A stretch of 64,000 nucleotides of DNA from Azolla caroliniana. Taxonomy: Eukaryota > Polypodiophyta. Below the pieces are notes generated by a model, which saw only the letters and a list, made by a program, of their open reading frames with translations, was not told where the DNA came from and did not search any database. The stretch spans positions 12,338,001 to 12,402,000 of the forward strand of contig JBHGNT010000021.1 in assembly GCA_043228905.1 (NCBI GenBank). Direction: 5' to 3'. This document shows, piece after piece, positions 50,524-62,603 of the stretch; position 1 is the stretch's first letter; each line of letters opens with the position of its first letter. The position numbers were made by a program, and so were the translations under genes.

Positions 50524-51239
50524 TTAGTTTTTTGGGAGCTCAGAGAGGGAGGCAACGTCGGCTAATTGGACGTTTTGCTTCTGTTGGTGATTTTGCCACT
50601 TTCTGCAGTGACGCTGAATGTGGCCATAGTTGTTGCAGTAGAAACATTTGGGGCGTCCCTGGCTATCTCGTTCGGGCAATGCACTCTTGGCACGTAATTG
50701 CGCGTTTTGGACGTCGATGTCCATGGGAGTGGCGCTTGGCATAGTGTTTGTATGATCGTGACTAAGATTACCTGGTGTGTGCATGTCGTGCGTGTCTTCA
50801 GCTTCGATGCGTTGGACGATGAGGATGGCTTCGTGTAGTGTCGTCGGGCCTTGATCACGTACACGGCGGCGGAGGTCATGTTGGATACGTGGCCAGAAGA
50901 AAAATAACTTCATGTCTTCCGACATGTTGGCGTCAGCCTGGCGTAGGATCTGCACAAACCGAACCACGAACTGGGTGATGTGTTCGTGTGGTTGTTGGGC
51001 AATTGACTCAAGTTGTTGTAGGGCAGTCTAGCAAGAGTCTTGATGAGCAAAATTCCGAATCATGGTTGCCCGTAACAGATCCCAGTCGTTGCGTGTCTCT
51101 TCGGGTTGTTGTATGAGCCATGTTGCTGCGATATTCTCGAGGAGTGTCTTCATTTCCATTGCCTTCCGTGGGTGTGGCCACTAGTGGTAACTGGCCACCA
51201 TTTTGAAATGATCCAACCAAGAGAGGACATCTTCTGAGA
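50524..51239 (-). pseudogene. Gypsy M Gag, N-terminally truncated
   Basis: Begins at the LTR edge with a DVLSWLDHFKMVASYH segment, has a stop, then WLIQQPEETRNDWDLLRATMI, and 50524-50967 with VVRFVQILRQADANMSEDMKLFFFWPRI and a zinc knuckle CFYCNNYGHIQRHC. The first part of the Gag domain and any 5' leader are missing. Confidence 0.82.
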
Positions 51240-51398
51240 TGTGAAATGCTCTCAAGAATAGCTCCCTTTCCATTACGTTCTAAGTTACATTTTATAGACT
51301 ACTCTTAGCGTGGAGAATGTTCTCCCGCTCCAATTAGCTCTTCTAATTATGGGGCTTGGTAGGGGCCTAATTTGGGTGTGGTCCATGTGACTGCCACA
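51240..51398 (-). repeat. 5' LTR of gypsy M
   Basis: 159 bp, partner of 46978-47136, followed by ATATTG. Confidence 0.88.
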
Positions 51399-51743
51399 AT
51401 ATTGTTTGCAATATAGTTGTTCCCTGAATGTCTTTCACATTTACATACATGGATTTGTATGTGTGTGTAAGCTAATGTGAGCCATCCTCTTTCTTCTTTA
51501 TTTTTTGATAGATTGGAAGATCTATAGTGGAAACTTGTTCCTTATTGCCTCATAATCTTCAAATATCCCAGGTATCTTAATTTGTTTTTTCTCTTTGGGA
51601 AACATGGATTGTGTATGTATGCTTCGCCTTCTTGTAAATGGAACCCATAGATTATGTTAGTCCAACATTCTCTACATTATTGTTACAATATATCCCACAA
51701 CAAAAATACGAAAGGCAAAGGAAAGTAAATCAGCCTCTTTACA
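51399..51743. other. Spacer before the hAT relic
   Basis: Probably the 5' part of the hAT element. No gene or repeat recognised. Confidence 0.4.
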
Positions 51744-53648
51744 ATGCCTAGTTTTAGGAAAAACTTGCCATCTTCCAATGAAGATGTGTCTCTAGAAGAG
51801 CCTATAAAGGACCATCAACACTTTGAATAATTACTTCATGAGATGAATAGAATTAGTAAGGCCAAACTAAAATTTCAAGAAGATTGGCTTACTAAATTTA
51901 AGTGGCTTCAAGAGGATTTGGAAACTAGTCTTTTATGGTGTAGTTATTGTAGGAGTGATCCTCACTGTAAGTCTTCATTTGGCAAAATAGGTGCCAAAAA
52001 CTTTAAGACTTCTGCATTAGAAGAACATGCAAGAAGTGTGACCCATCAAGATGCCATTTTGTTACAAGAATGAGACAAGAATGGTCTTGAAAAATGTGCA
52101 TAAAAAAAAAACTAGTGTGGATGTAACAATTGAAAAATTGTTTAAATGTGTATATTTTATAGCTAAAGAGGATTTGGCATTTAGAAAATTGGAAAGCCTC
52201 TTACAATTGTTAAGAGAATGTGGTTTGGAAGGCCTTCCACGAATGTATAACGATAATAAGGCTTGTGCAAGCTTTATCTTGCACATTAGCAAGGCCTTTG
52301 AAGTTGAGATCTATGATAGGTTGAGGAAAAGTCCTTGGTTTGGGCTTATGGTAGATGAAGGTACTGATGTAAGCGTAACCAAGAACTTGATCCTTTATGC
52401 TACATTTGTGGAAGGAAGGCAAGTAAGAACCTCTTATTTGGGGTTACTTGAAGTAGAGGATGGTACATCAAACACAATAACAGAAAGCATTTTAGCCTTG
52501 TTAAAAAAGTGGAAGTTAGATGTTAGCAAAATGATGGGATTTGGAAGTGATGGAGCATTTGTTATGGTAGGTATGTCTACAGGTGTTGCTACAAGATTGA
52601 AGTCATATAACCCATTTATGACTTCATTACATTGTTGTGCACATCGAACAAACTTGTGTGTGCAAGAGGCTTCAAAGAACATTGAAGTCAAAGAAACATG
52701 CAAGTAGTTAGATGCCCTTGTGAATCGGGTGGTTGCACATTTCTCGAGGAGCTCAATGCGCCAAGGTGAATTAAGTAAGATGCAAGATGCATTAGAATAC
52801 ACACATTTGCATATTCTTGGGATTGTGACGACATGATGGCTTAGTTGGCATGTTGCTATCATGAGGGTATGTGATGTGTATGAACCCTTGATGAAGACTT
52901 TACAATTGCAAAGTGATGCATAAAATGCATTCTTAAGTTTAAGAAACTTCAAAGTAGTGTATATGCTTCACTTCCTTGTAGATGTACTTAAGATCATGTC
53001 AACGTTAAGTATGGAATTCCAAAAGGAATATGTGGATGTGACATGCATTGGAGGTTTGGCTATGATAGCCATTGGGGAGATAGAAGAACAATTTCTACAT
53101 CATGTTATGATAGATCTCAATGGTTTTGAGAAGGATAGCTATAATTATCCAATTATTCCAGAATATGGTAGAGAAAAAGGAATACTTTCAGTTTTAAGAG
53201 ATGTTATTAAAGGTAATATGTATAAAAGCATCCTCATGGATAGAAGTATTGATGGTGAGGACTTAATTGAAGCCTCTTTTTATTGTCTCTATTAATGCCT
53301 TAGAAATTCAAAAAATGGTAGATGGGAAAGTGTTTTCTCCCATAATTGATAATGATAAATTGTATGATGAATATGCAATTTTTCAAAAGGCAAGGTACCA
53401 CGCAATGGCTTGGAAGAGATTTCTTACATGTTTGGGGTATGATAAATTGTAATGATGTGTGGAAAGAAAAGTTACCCGAACTTCTAAAGCTTTCATTGAT
53501 AGGGTTAATTCAATGTTCTTCTACAACAACATTTGAGAGAGGCTTTAGTCTCCTAAATCTAATAAAAAAAAACTTTAGAAATAGGCTAAAAAACAATGTG
53601 GTTGATGCATTGATACGAATCTCTCTTGAAGGACCTGAACTAGAATAA
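51744..53648 (+). pseudogene. hAT-superfamily transposase relic (ZNF862-like)
   Basis: Possible start MPSFRKNLPSSNE at 51744, stop at about 51828, then 51843-52073 with a zinc finger (CSYC, HARSVTH) of TTF/BED type. 52051-52707 overlaps in another frame and holds the RNase H-like core: WFGLMVDEGTDVS, MMGFGSDGAFVM and the CAHRTNL motif. More pieces follow at 52957-53295 and 53346-53648, the last with TTFERGFSLLNLIKKNFRNRL, the C-terminal dimerisation motif. Stops and shifts kill it. Terminal inverted repeats and an 8-bp duplication were not found. Confidence 0.82.
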
Positions 53649-54120
53649 CATGATTTTAGTGCCAACATTTTGTTGTGGCGAGAAAGCATGGCATATCATC
53701 ATATTTTTATAGGAACTTCTTATGAGCATGATGATAACATCGAGGACTTCATAGAAGATATAGCTAAAAACTTTGTAAAATTGATCGATTTTGTTTTGGA
53801 ACTTTCTATATATTAGATCTAATTTGATCTAATATGTTGTTAATGCTACTTTACAAAGGTTTGAAAAGTGAATTCTATTTATAAAATTAGAATTTTTTTT
53901 GGTAAATATATATCTTTAGTTTTTGGGATCCAAAATTTTGTGATTGATTTGATTTGGTATTGCGCTAGATTATTTTTTTTGTATGTGGCCAAAAGAAAAT
54001 TTTAACATGTTCCAGTTGACATTGTCGTTGGTAGGAACGTGGTTGGCTAAAATTTAAAAATTACGGTTAGGTTCATGAGAAGCAAGAAAATTTCCGGTAG
54101 GGGCTACGGACTTTGCCCAA
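53649..54120. other. 3' flank of the hAT relic
   Basis: AT-rich, no coding content. Ends near TAGGGGCTACGGACTTTGCCC, which could be a hAT end but has no matching partner that I could see. Confidence 0.4.
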
Positions 54121-54289
54121 CATTAGTCATGGGGAATAGGTAACTCATTAGTTATGTGTCATAGAATATGATTCTATGACACATAGTTAATGTGTAGAGA
54201 GTAGTGGTGTGACTCTTGACTTTTGAGTAATCATAGATTCTCAAAGGGTGTGTTCACACGTTGCACTAGGTTGAGCTTGATTCTCAACA
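54121..54289 (-). repeat. 5' LTR of copia K, outer piece
   Basis: Matches the last about 170 bp of the K and L LTRs (GGTAACTCATTAGTTATGTG to GATTCTCAACA) and is followed by AATAC, the mate of AATAT before 42599. Confidence 0.75.
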
Positions 54290-54294
54290 AATAC

Positions 54295-55224
54295 TATGAG
54301 GCCTTTTACTTTTTTATGGAATATAAATGTAAGATTAAGAGTTTAAATTATTTCATATGGTTTTTGTGGTTATCCTACACATATAGTAATTGAGGTATTC
54401 AGATCAAATCATTCTCTAGCCCACTCTATGTGGCATCATTACGCTCACTTTTACATTACAAAAATGTATCATAGTCATGGAGTCTATATATTTACCAAAA
54501 ACAAGTGTAACACATCTAACTTCAAACCACTTCAAATCTTGCATCCAAAACTATAAAAAAATCTTGTGTCTTCTGAATTTTTTTGCTTGCTTCCAATGCA
54601 ATTATAAATATGAAGTTCATTTATGTCTTTTGAAACTTACACATGTACTCTCACATCACCCTTTCTATGTCCTTGATCTCAATGTTATAAAAGCAAGACC
54701 ATATATGAAGTTTGTATCTTTACTTGAACCTTCGTAAAAAGGCACTTCCAAAAATATTCAAAATCTTTCCGAGTGGACTTTGGGGTTCTACCATGTCATA
54801 CTTCAACCCCCTCAAGAAACTCCAATGTCACCAAAGTGCTAAAGAAGTATATCTTGAGAATCCAACATTTTACTTCTTTATTTTGAGTGGCTAGTAGCAC
54901 ACTAGTAGTCTAGTTTCATCCAAGATTGAAACTTCAAGTCCATGGTATTCAAAGCTTTCTATTGCTTCAAGAATCTCATTGTACACAATGCATGGTTTTT
55001 CCTTATATTGAGCCTTCTCACATTTATATCGATGAGTGTAGTTTTCTCTCTTAGAGAAGGTGGCTATGTATTTTCGGACATTTACAAGTACAACCTTAGA
55101 CATTGAGTTATTTACACTCAAATATAGTGCAGGAAAGGTTTTTCCAAGACAATCATAAGCTTCTATGCATCTTCTAAAGTATGTGCTACAAGCGTCACAT
55201 CTTGTACATATGACAAAAGCATGA
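54295..55224. other. Spacer between K and L, nothing recognised
   Basis: AT-rich with short frames only (54477-54737, 54891-55121) that match no family I know. Confidence 0.5.
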
Positions 55225-55689
55225 TATAAAGAATCGGGTATGATTCTTGTGTAGCGGAAGAGATGTGTGTTATGTGTATGTGTGAGAGGAAAGAGAGAAG
55301 AGAAGAGAAATGCAAGATAGATTAGATAGAATGGGAACCCAATGAAGTACTAAAGAAGAAGATGTATATTCACAAGTAAAGTAAGAGATACAAAAATGTA
55401 GTATTACAAGGAGTCACAACCAACGTTTTATGAAGTAGGAGAAGGGTGCTTTATATAAGGTCACCCTCTCTCTTCATTAACTCACTACAACAACAACTCT
55501 CTCTTGGGGAATGTGAAGACTCATAGTCATGGGGAATATGTAACTCATTAGTTATGTGTCATAGAATATGATTCTATAACACATAGTTAATGTGTAAAGA
55601 GTAGTGGTGTGACTCTTGACCTTTGAGTAATCATAGATTCTCAAAAGGTGTGTTCACACGTTGCACTATGTTGAGCTTGATTCTCAACA
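55225..55689 (-). repeat. 3' LTR of copia L
   Basis: 465 bp, TATAAAGAATCGGGTATG to TTCTCAACA, followed by CACCCCAGCTC, a decayed polypurine tract on the minus strand. Confidence 0.87.
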
Positions 55690-57240
55690 CACCCCAGCTC
55701 AATTCGGGTCGGTTCCTTTCGATTGATGTTTGCTTCGGCTGGTATCCGGTTCAGACGATCTTTGGTGTCCGTTTCGGCTTGTACCTGGTTCGGACGGTAT
55801 CCAATTCTCGCTTGTACTCCCCCTCAAGCTTGGCAAGTGAAGGATCGTCAATCCAAGGTCTAACATGAATTGCCGAAGCTTGTCAGCTCCTAAGGCCGTG
55901 GTGAAGATGTCGACTGTCTGAAGATTCGTGTTGACGTGTAGAAGATCGACATCTCCGGCATGAACATGCTCTCGAATGAAGTGGTAGTGCACTTCGATAT
56001 GCTTTGTGCGTGCGTGGAACGCTGGGTTCCGAGCCAGATATATATTGGTCATGTTGTCGTAGTAAATGGGAGTCGGATCCTTGATGGGAATGCCTGGAGA
56101 TCCTTCAAAATCCTCTTGAGTCATACGACTTCACATGTAGCTATGACTACACCCCTGTATTCGGCCTCGGTACTCGAAAGTGCGACGGTAGGATGCTTCT
56201 TACTACTCCAAGATATTGTTCCGCTACCAAGTGAGAAGACAAATCCGGAGGTCAATTGTCGATCAGCTTTGTGGCCGGCCCAATCGACATTTGTGTACCC
56301 TTCAAGTCGAACTGGCGTGGCCGATGCGTAGTGAATGTCGTAATCCATTGTGCCGCTCGTGTATCGTAATACTCTCTTAGCGCAATTGAAATGGATATCT
56401 CGTGGAGTTTGCATGAATTGGCTAAGGAGGCCGACCGGATAGTTGAGGTCGGGTTGAGTGATCGTGATATAGATGAGCCTCCCAATCAGTTGACAATATT
56501 GAGTCGTCTCGCACTCGTTTATGCCGGAATCACCATCTATTTTGAGGTTTCGATCGAGAGGGGTTGCCAAAGATTTGCACTCAACCATTCCAAATATAAC
56601 AAGTTGAGGATGTAGTGTCGTTGAGAGATCATAATGCCGGTTGGAATCCGAATTACTTCGATTCCAAGGAAGTAATGGAGCTCCTTCATGTCTGTCATCT
56701 CGAATTTGCTAGAGAGGAGGAACTTGACCTTGTTGATGTCGACTAAATGCTCACCTCCAATAACCAGATCATCCACGTATAAAAGGATGACAATCGAACT
56801 TCCCGAATTGCTTCTTGTGTAGAGGGAGTTGTCGGATTTCGACATTTGAAAGCCAATTCGATAAAGATATTGTGTTATCTTCGAGTGCTAAGCACGCGGT
56901 GCTTGCTTAGAGAGGCTTCTTGAGTCGATAGAAGGCTTTTGGATGAATGTTGGATTTGAAACCTAGTGGTTGCACCATGTACACCTCCTCTTCTAATTCG
57001 CCTTGAAGGAAGACTTTCTTTACGTCCATTTGATGGAGGTGCCACCCTTTCGCCATTGCAAGTGTAATTACGGTCCGCACAATTGTCATCATTGCCACCG
57101 GGGCAAAGGTCTCTTTATAGTCGATTCCATGTGTTTCTGCGTATCCTTTCGCTACGAGTCTAGCTTTGTAGCGTTTACAGAGTCGTCGGCGTTATACTTC
57201 ATCTTGTAGATCCATCTACAGCCGATCACCTTCTTGTGCG
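55690..57240 (-). pseudogene. Copia L reverse transcriptase and RNase H
   Basis: Pieces on the minus strand: 56907-57098 (MTIVRTVITLAMAKGWHLHQMDVKKVFLQGELEEEVYM), 56537-56845 (SIVILLYVDDLVIGGEHL, the YVDD site), 56121-56588 ([31 protein letters not shown]) and 55699-56124 (IYYDNMTNIYLARNPAFHARTKHIEVHYHF). Frame changes separate all four. Confidence 0.9.
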
Positions 57241-58660
57241 GTGAGTGGGGGAAATCCCAAGTCTTGTTTTTGGAGAGTGCTTGCATCTCCTCATTCATCG
57301 CTTCAACACATCTGGGGTCCTTCGCGGATTGGGAAAATGTTTCCGACCCCGTACTGTTGCTACCTTCATCATAAAGGCGTAATGGTATGCCTTATACTCA
57401 TCGTAGCCGAATTGGCTTACTAGGTTCTTTTCTCGGGTGGATCGACATAGCTTCTCATTTGCAGAGACTAATGCTTTCTTCGCTCCATGTGTTCCAGTCG
57501 ATATCCATCTTCTATCTCTTGTTCGACGGATTCCGGGTTGACCGGAAATTGTTCGGGAGGATTTGGCTTGGGTTCGTACCATGATGTTGATTCGTCAAAG
57601 ACTACATTTCGGCTTACACGAACCTTCTGAGTAGAGGGGTTATAGCACTTGTACCCCTTTTGCTCCAGTGAGTATCCCATGAGGATACACTTCTCCAACT
57701 TCGGGTCGAGCTTTTGTTGCTTCTCGTCGGGGATGTGCATGTATGCAATGGAGCCGAATATCCGAACATGTGATAGGTCCAACTTCTTTCTGGAAAACGT
57801 CTCATGCGGGGTAACCTCATGCATGTCGGATGTTGTACACCGAATCATTAGGTAGACGACTATGTTCGTGGCTTCTGCCCAGTACAACTTCGGTAGGTGC
57901 TTTTCATTCATCATGGTCCATGCTACTTCGAGGATTTGCCGATTCTTTCGTTTGGCTACTCCGATCTATTGTGGTGTATGTCGACACTAAAACTCTCCTC
58001 GAATTCCTTCTTTCTAGAGAAATGGTGAAAATTAGTCAGTCTAAGTACTCTTTTCCTCCATCCGACCAAAGACATTGTACATGTCGGCCTATTTCCTTTT
58101 TGACTCCACTCTTGAATTTTTGGAAGTGTCCAAACATTTCGCTCTTTTGCCGCATGGGTTAGATCTACCTAGAGAAGTCGTCAATGAAGGCCACGTAGTA
58201 TCGGTCCGTTGAATGTCATTGTTTGAGCCGCCCCCCATACATCGGAATGAATTACATCGAGTACGCCTTTGCACACGTTCCTCCCCTTCGGAAATGGGTG
58301 CCGATGTTGCTTGCCGAATTGGCAAGCGGCACACACGTCATCAATCTCCTTCTCTTTGAATTTCGGGACCCCGATAACGACTCCTTTCGATTGCATCGCC
58401 TTAAGCTTTTGAAAGTTGATATGGCCAATCTGCTTGTGCCATAATTCTATGTCAGAGTCGGCTTTCATGCCTTTTGCGAACATGGCTGATTTCATCTTGT
58501 GCGAGTCGAGAATTAACATTCGGCCCTCTCTTCGTCCACGAGCGATGAGTCGGCCCTCTTTTTCGATGAAGCAATTGTCTTGATTAAATCGTACTTGCAT
58601 CCCTTGCTCAACAATTGGGCCGACGGAGACCAAATTCTTTATAATGGTTGGTACATGCAA
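57241..58660 (-). pseudogene. Copia L integrase and linker
   Basis: 58181-58660 holds LWHKQIGHINFQKL, CAACQFGKQHRHPFP and IHSDVWGAAQ. The catalytic core near 57920-58180 is broken by stops. 57468-57914 holds KLYWAEATNIVVYLMIR, PHETFSRKKLDLSHVRIFG and GYKCYNPSTQKV, ending in a linker at 57295-57582. Confidence 0.88.
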
Positions 58661-59980
58661 GACATTCTTAATAAAAGTTTGGTTACCTTCTTTGTCAAAT
58701 GAGACATTGCCAATGTGTCAAATTGGATGCGTAGTGTCATCTCCAGTTTTGACATAGCTGGGTCGGTTTTGCTCTTGAAGTTCTCAGAATCATTCTTGAT
58801 GAGACGGCATATGGTTTGAGACACCGAAGTTGACGAACCATACGACTTTCGGACTAGATGTGTGATTTGAAGTAGAAGCCAACATAGAATTTGCTCTATG
58901 TCTCATCACAAACATTCCGCCACGATCGGAGTTGGTGGCGTAATTGTTGAGTTGTCGGCTAGTGGAAGTTGACTCGCGCATCTTCTTACGACACTCTTCT
59001 TCGTGGTGGTCGATTTTGCCGCAATATCCGCATTTGATTGAGTTTTGTCGGCTCATATCGGAGTGGAAGCTCCCCCTTCTCCCTAGGTTCCTCGATGGTT
59101 TCCGTCTTCTTGCCGAAATTGTGAGTTGTTTTCGTAAGTCGGGCCTCGTCCGCCTCGCCCTTGGCCGAATTGGCCTCTTGCTCAGCCGCATCGTCCTCTT
59201 CCTCCGTTCGAATGCGTGTTGACCATGTGGCCTTCCGAGGCATTGCTCCTTGTTCGAACATGGTTTTCTTCAACCAACAACATGGATTGAAGAACGAAGA
59301 AAGAGGGAGGATTCTCCCATTATAGTACGACGGTCCTCATCGCGCCAAACCATGGTGCAAGGCTGCTGAGGCATATTTGCACCATTTCATCATCCTCCAC
59401 GTTGACGCTTATAGAGCTGAGTGCATCACAAAGCTCCTTGATCTCCAAAGTGTAGCTTGTGATGGACATATCCCTTTGTTGGATATTATTCAACTCTTGG
59501 CGGAGTTGACGCTTTCTCGCGGTTGTGTTGGCAGCGAAAATCTTTCGTAGATTCTCCCACAATTCCTTCGGTATCTCGGCTTCTCGAATGTAGCCGAGCA
59601 TGTGGTTGTGAACAACTCACTCCATTTGTCGTCGGGCAATACATTACTCGACTCACCGCTTGCTCCCATGTTGAGTAGTTGGCATCCTTCGGGTCGGGTC
59701 GATTTTCTTGTGCTCCTTTGATGTAGCTCCAATAGCCTTCGCCGACAAGGTATTGGTGCATCTTGTACTCCCAAGATGCAAAGTTGTTTCAATCCAACTT
59801 CTTGCCAGGGAGAGCGCTCCCCATTTGAGCATTCATTGTCAATGAAGCTTTCATTATTCTTTTCCATCGCTCTCAAACACGAGCTATGTAGTCGTATTAC
59901 GATAGCGATGAACTGGTTCTTTTCGAACGTCGGCGTAGAACATAACACACACGGATGAGCTAGATCGAGCTACCGACCTC
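58661..59980 (-). pseudogene. Copia L gag, zinc knuckle and protease
   Basis: Gag starts near 59840 (MNAQMGSALPGKKLD, then a stop) and continues in pieces 59486-59761 and 59320-59601 (MVQICLSSLAPWFGAMR). The zinc knuckle CGYCGKIDHHEEEC is at about 59000-59045. The protease site reads WFVNFGVSNHM, so the catalytic Asp is lost. Confidence 0.87.
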
Positions 59981-59992
59981 ACTCTGATACCA

Positions 59993-60390
59993 TTTAAAGA
60001 ATCGGGTATGATTCTTGTGTAGCGGAAGAGATATGTGTTATGTGTATGTGTGAGAGGAAAGAGAGAAAAGAAGAGAAACACAAGATAGATTAGATAGAAT
60101 GGGAACACAATGAAGTACTCAAGAAGAAGATGTATATTCACAAGTAAAGTAAGAGATACAAAAATGTAGTATTACAAGGAGTCACAACCAACGTTTTATA
60201 AAGTAGGAAAAGGGTGCTTTATATAAGGTCACCCTCTCTCTTCATTAACTCACTACAACAACTACTCTCTCTTGGGGAATGTGAAGACTTATAGTAATGG
60301 GGAATATGTAACTCATTAGTTATGTGTCATATGATTCTATGACACATAATTAATGTGTAGAGAGTAGTGGTGTGATTCTTGACCTTTGAG
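59993..60390 (-). repeat. 5' LTR of copia L, truncated
   Basis: Matches 55225-55689 up to TGACCTTTGAG, then diverges. On the minus strand TGGTATCAGAG adjoins it, the initiator-Met primer site. Confidence 0.85.
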
Positions 60391-61340
60391 AGAAGTTTTA
60401 CAAGCATTATGGAGCATGTGGACATCCATGTACCTATTTTAGCCTTTGTATGTATCCCTCCTAGTGATTCTTGTTAATATTATGGACTTTATGGAAACAA
60501 ACTCCCATGGTATGATCCAAATCTTTCAGTAATAAAGTTGGTACAGATCTTGTTAGAATTATTAAAGTTTGTTGGAACTTGGCATAGGTCCGTTTGGGAT
60601 TATTAATGTTCAACACCAATGCTCTCTATAGTGAGCCACTTGCATAATCTTTGGCCATGATAGTGTGCAACTTGTGGGCAATATGTTTAATGTAATGAGC
60701 TATGTATACTTGAGTATTTGGAGTGAGTCAAATGAAGCATTAGATCAACAAGATATCTCTGTGGAGCCTAGAGCGTGGTTAATTCGAGTTCTCTCAGCAT
60801 GGCTTGTTGGCTGTCAAATAGGAGAGACTAACACTTGTAAATATAGCTAGACACATCTCTAATCATAATTCTAAGAACCTAGAGAATGGTCCAAATCCCT
60901 CAATTATTAGACAATGCAAACTCGTTCTCAGATCTCATAGTAAATTGTGCATCAGTGAATGCCGTGGTTTTGAAACATTGGCGTTGCTATGGCATAACTC
61001 ACAGGTCATATCCTGTGCTTGAGAGAAAACCCTAAACTGACTTGTATGTATCTTCAACTGATGTAATGAGGTGATGTGATGATATGGAGGTGGTCTTGAT
61101 AGAAAGGCCATTTTAGTGGACGAGATCAAAATTGGAGAACATATATTGAGAGAATATACATTCTGTAACATTGTAGAGTACATCAAATTTGAAATATATG
61201 TACACTTCTGGGGAAATGAACATTTGATATATTAACATATGTTCATCAGAATAGGAAAACCATCTTTCCATTATTTTTTATTTATTTATTACAATGGGGT
61301 ATACATAATGAATCGCTCAGGTGAAGAAGCAATATTTTCC
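60391..61340. other. Spacer and presumed 3' UTR of the DUF212 gene
   Basis: Nothing recognised except the downstream flank of the minus-strand gene ending at 61341. Confidence 0.5.
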
Positions 61341-62603
61341 TTACACAGCCCCACTTGAAATAAAATGCAGTAGTAATGACACTAGACAACCAAGAAACCC
61401 ACCAGCGGTCACCTTTTGAAATAAGAACAATCATCACATGTCTCAGAATATTCAAGAGTACTTGGCAATCTGTTATCATAAAGATGTTGAAGTTTATATA
61501 ACTTGTTTACCTGCAAGGGAGTATGGCCGAGGAGCTCCCGTAGGGGCGTTGAGTCTGATAGCGGATGATCCGGAGGTAAGTCTATGACTATTTGATTTAG
61601 AACCTGTAGAAAGATGTATTGATCCAACAAGTAAGGGATATACACATTTGTTCATTGATACAAAAAACATGTTATAAGCAAGAAAACTCTAGGTCTATGA
61701 CTATGTTGACTTAGAATTACTATGGTATAATACATTAAGAACCTCAACATTAGGAAAAAGAAAGGATATGGCTATCTGTTGTTGTGTCAATGTATGTTCA
61801 TCTGTACATATACTCGTAGCAACTGTTACAAAAAACAAAGCTGAAAACACTTGTTTCAAACACTAGGGATGAGATATTTTGTCATCGCCAATATCATGTA
61901 CATTCATGAGCAACTTGCATGATTTAGTGATAATGCATAGTTTTCATCAATGTTAAAGTGATATAAGGGCCTCAAAATCCCATACAAATTGGCTGCTGAA
62001 ATCCAAAGGATGATTAAAGGCACTAGATCTATCAAGTCAAAGAGCCTGAATCCACCAGAAGGATCTGAATTTTCATGAAGAGTTAAAAATGTCATCGACA
62101 CAATTGGATGTCTCCAACTCTCAAAGAGAACTTGAAATTTGAAAACATTATTAGCATGCTTGCAACAACATACCCACACATTCAAAGAAGTAAGCATATT
62201 CTAAAAGAGTTCTACCTCTGCCTGTTGACCTGCTTGAAATCTCACCCCTGACGCATCATACATCACCTGCATGTGTCAAGTTTCAGTCCATCAAAAAACT
62301 TTTTCGTTTTTGTTTCCATCTTCACAAATTTCTGTAAGTAGCGTTATTTCTCTTAGTGGGGAAAATTCTGTAAGCATTTCATCTTCTCTTAGCGTGTCAT
62401 ACTTCCTAACCATTAAAACAAACAAACACATCACAAGAATGATTACCACAATTGCCAACACCATTGCAATGGCAAAGAGAGAGCTCTCCGGACCCTCTTT
62501 CAAGCAAATTGAAGCTGCAAGTCCCATAACCGTCGCCGCGTGGGATGATGGCATACCACCAGAACCCATGAGTCTCTTTACATCCCAATGTTTCTCTTTA
62601 TAC
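61341..62603 (-). CDS. DUF212 acid phosphatase/vanadium haloperoxidase-related protein, last four coding exons
   Basis: Minus-strand exons: 62447-62603, 62216-62266, 61511-61603 and 61341-61412 (stop 61341-61343). All have AG/GT borders and join in phase; the first begins with the third base of a split codon, probably Trp. The protein trace is YKEKHWDVKRLMGSGGMPSSHAA, then VMYDASGVRFQAGQQAE, VLNQIVIDLPPDHPLSDSTPL and RELLGHTPLQ, ending VTAGGFLGCLVSLLLHF. This is the conserved core of the plant DUF212 family (membrane proteins with the SGGMPSSH phosphatase-like motif). The substrate is not known. The first exon, with the start and first membrane helix, was not found up to 64000 and may lie further right. 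Confidence 0.9.

Larger units (their letters stand above)
46962..51398 (-). mobile_element. Ty3/gypsy element M with short LTRs, lacking its 5' internal region
   Basis: Two 159-bp LTRs (46978-47136 and 51240-51398) flank gag to integrase on the minus strand. The left LTR is preceded by an extra TGTGAAATGCTCAAGA, an imperfect copy of its own start. The flanks share ATAT (46958-46961 and 51399-51402). The polypurine tract ACAAGGGGGAAC lies beside the left LTR. At the right LTR no primer site or Gag start is seen: Gag sequence begins mid-domain right at the LTR edge. The coding part has several stops and shifts. Confidence 0.8.
42599..54289 (-). mobile_element. Copia element K with split 5' LTR
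   Basis: 3' LTR 42599-43032; 5' LTR in two parts, 44877-44934 and 54121-54289, separated by a 9.2-kb insertion. The outer flanks AATAT (42594-42598) and AATAC (54290-54294) form a 5-bp duplication with one mismatch, which supports joining the two LTR parts. The middle about 250 bp of that LTR are missing. Internally the RNase H end and gag-protease remain, while integrase and RT are deleted. It is closely related to element L. Confidence 0.7.
55225..60390 (-). mobile_element. Copia element L, complete order, heavily mutated
   Basis: 3' LTR 55225-55689 and truncated 5' LTR 59993-60390 flank gag, protease, integrase, RT and RNase H in copia order on the minus strand. Same family as K. The LTR ends have lost the canonical TG (TATAAAG and TTTAAAG for TGTAAAG). 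The 5' LTR lacks its outer about 70 bp. Every domain is shifted or stopped at least once. Confidence 0.88.

Noticed and set aside
44935-54120. hAT terminal inverted repeats at the insertion ends
   Set aside because: AGTGGAATTGATTCCG at the left and GGCTACGGACTTTGCCC at the right do not match each other well enough.
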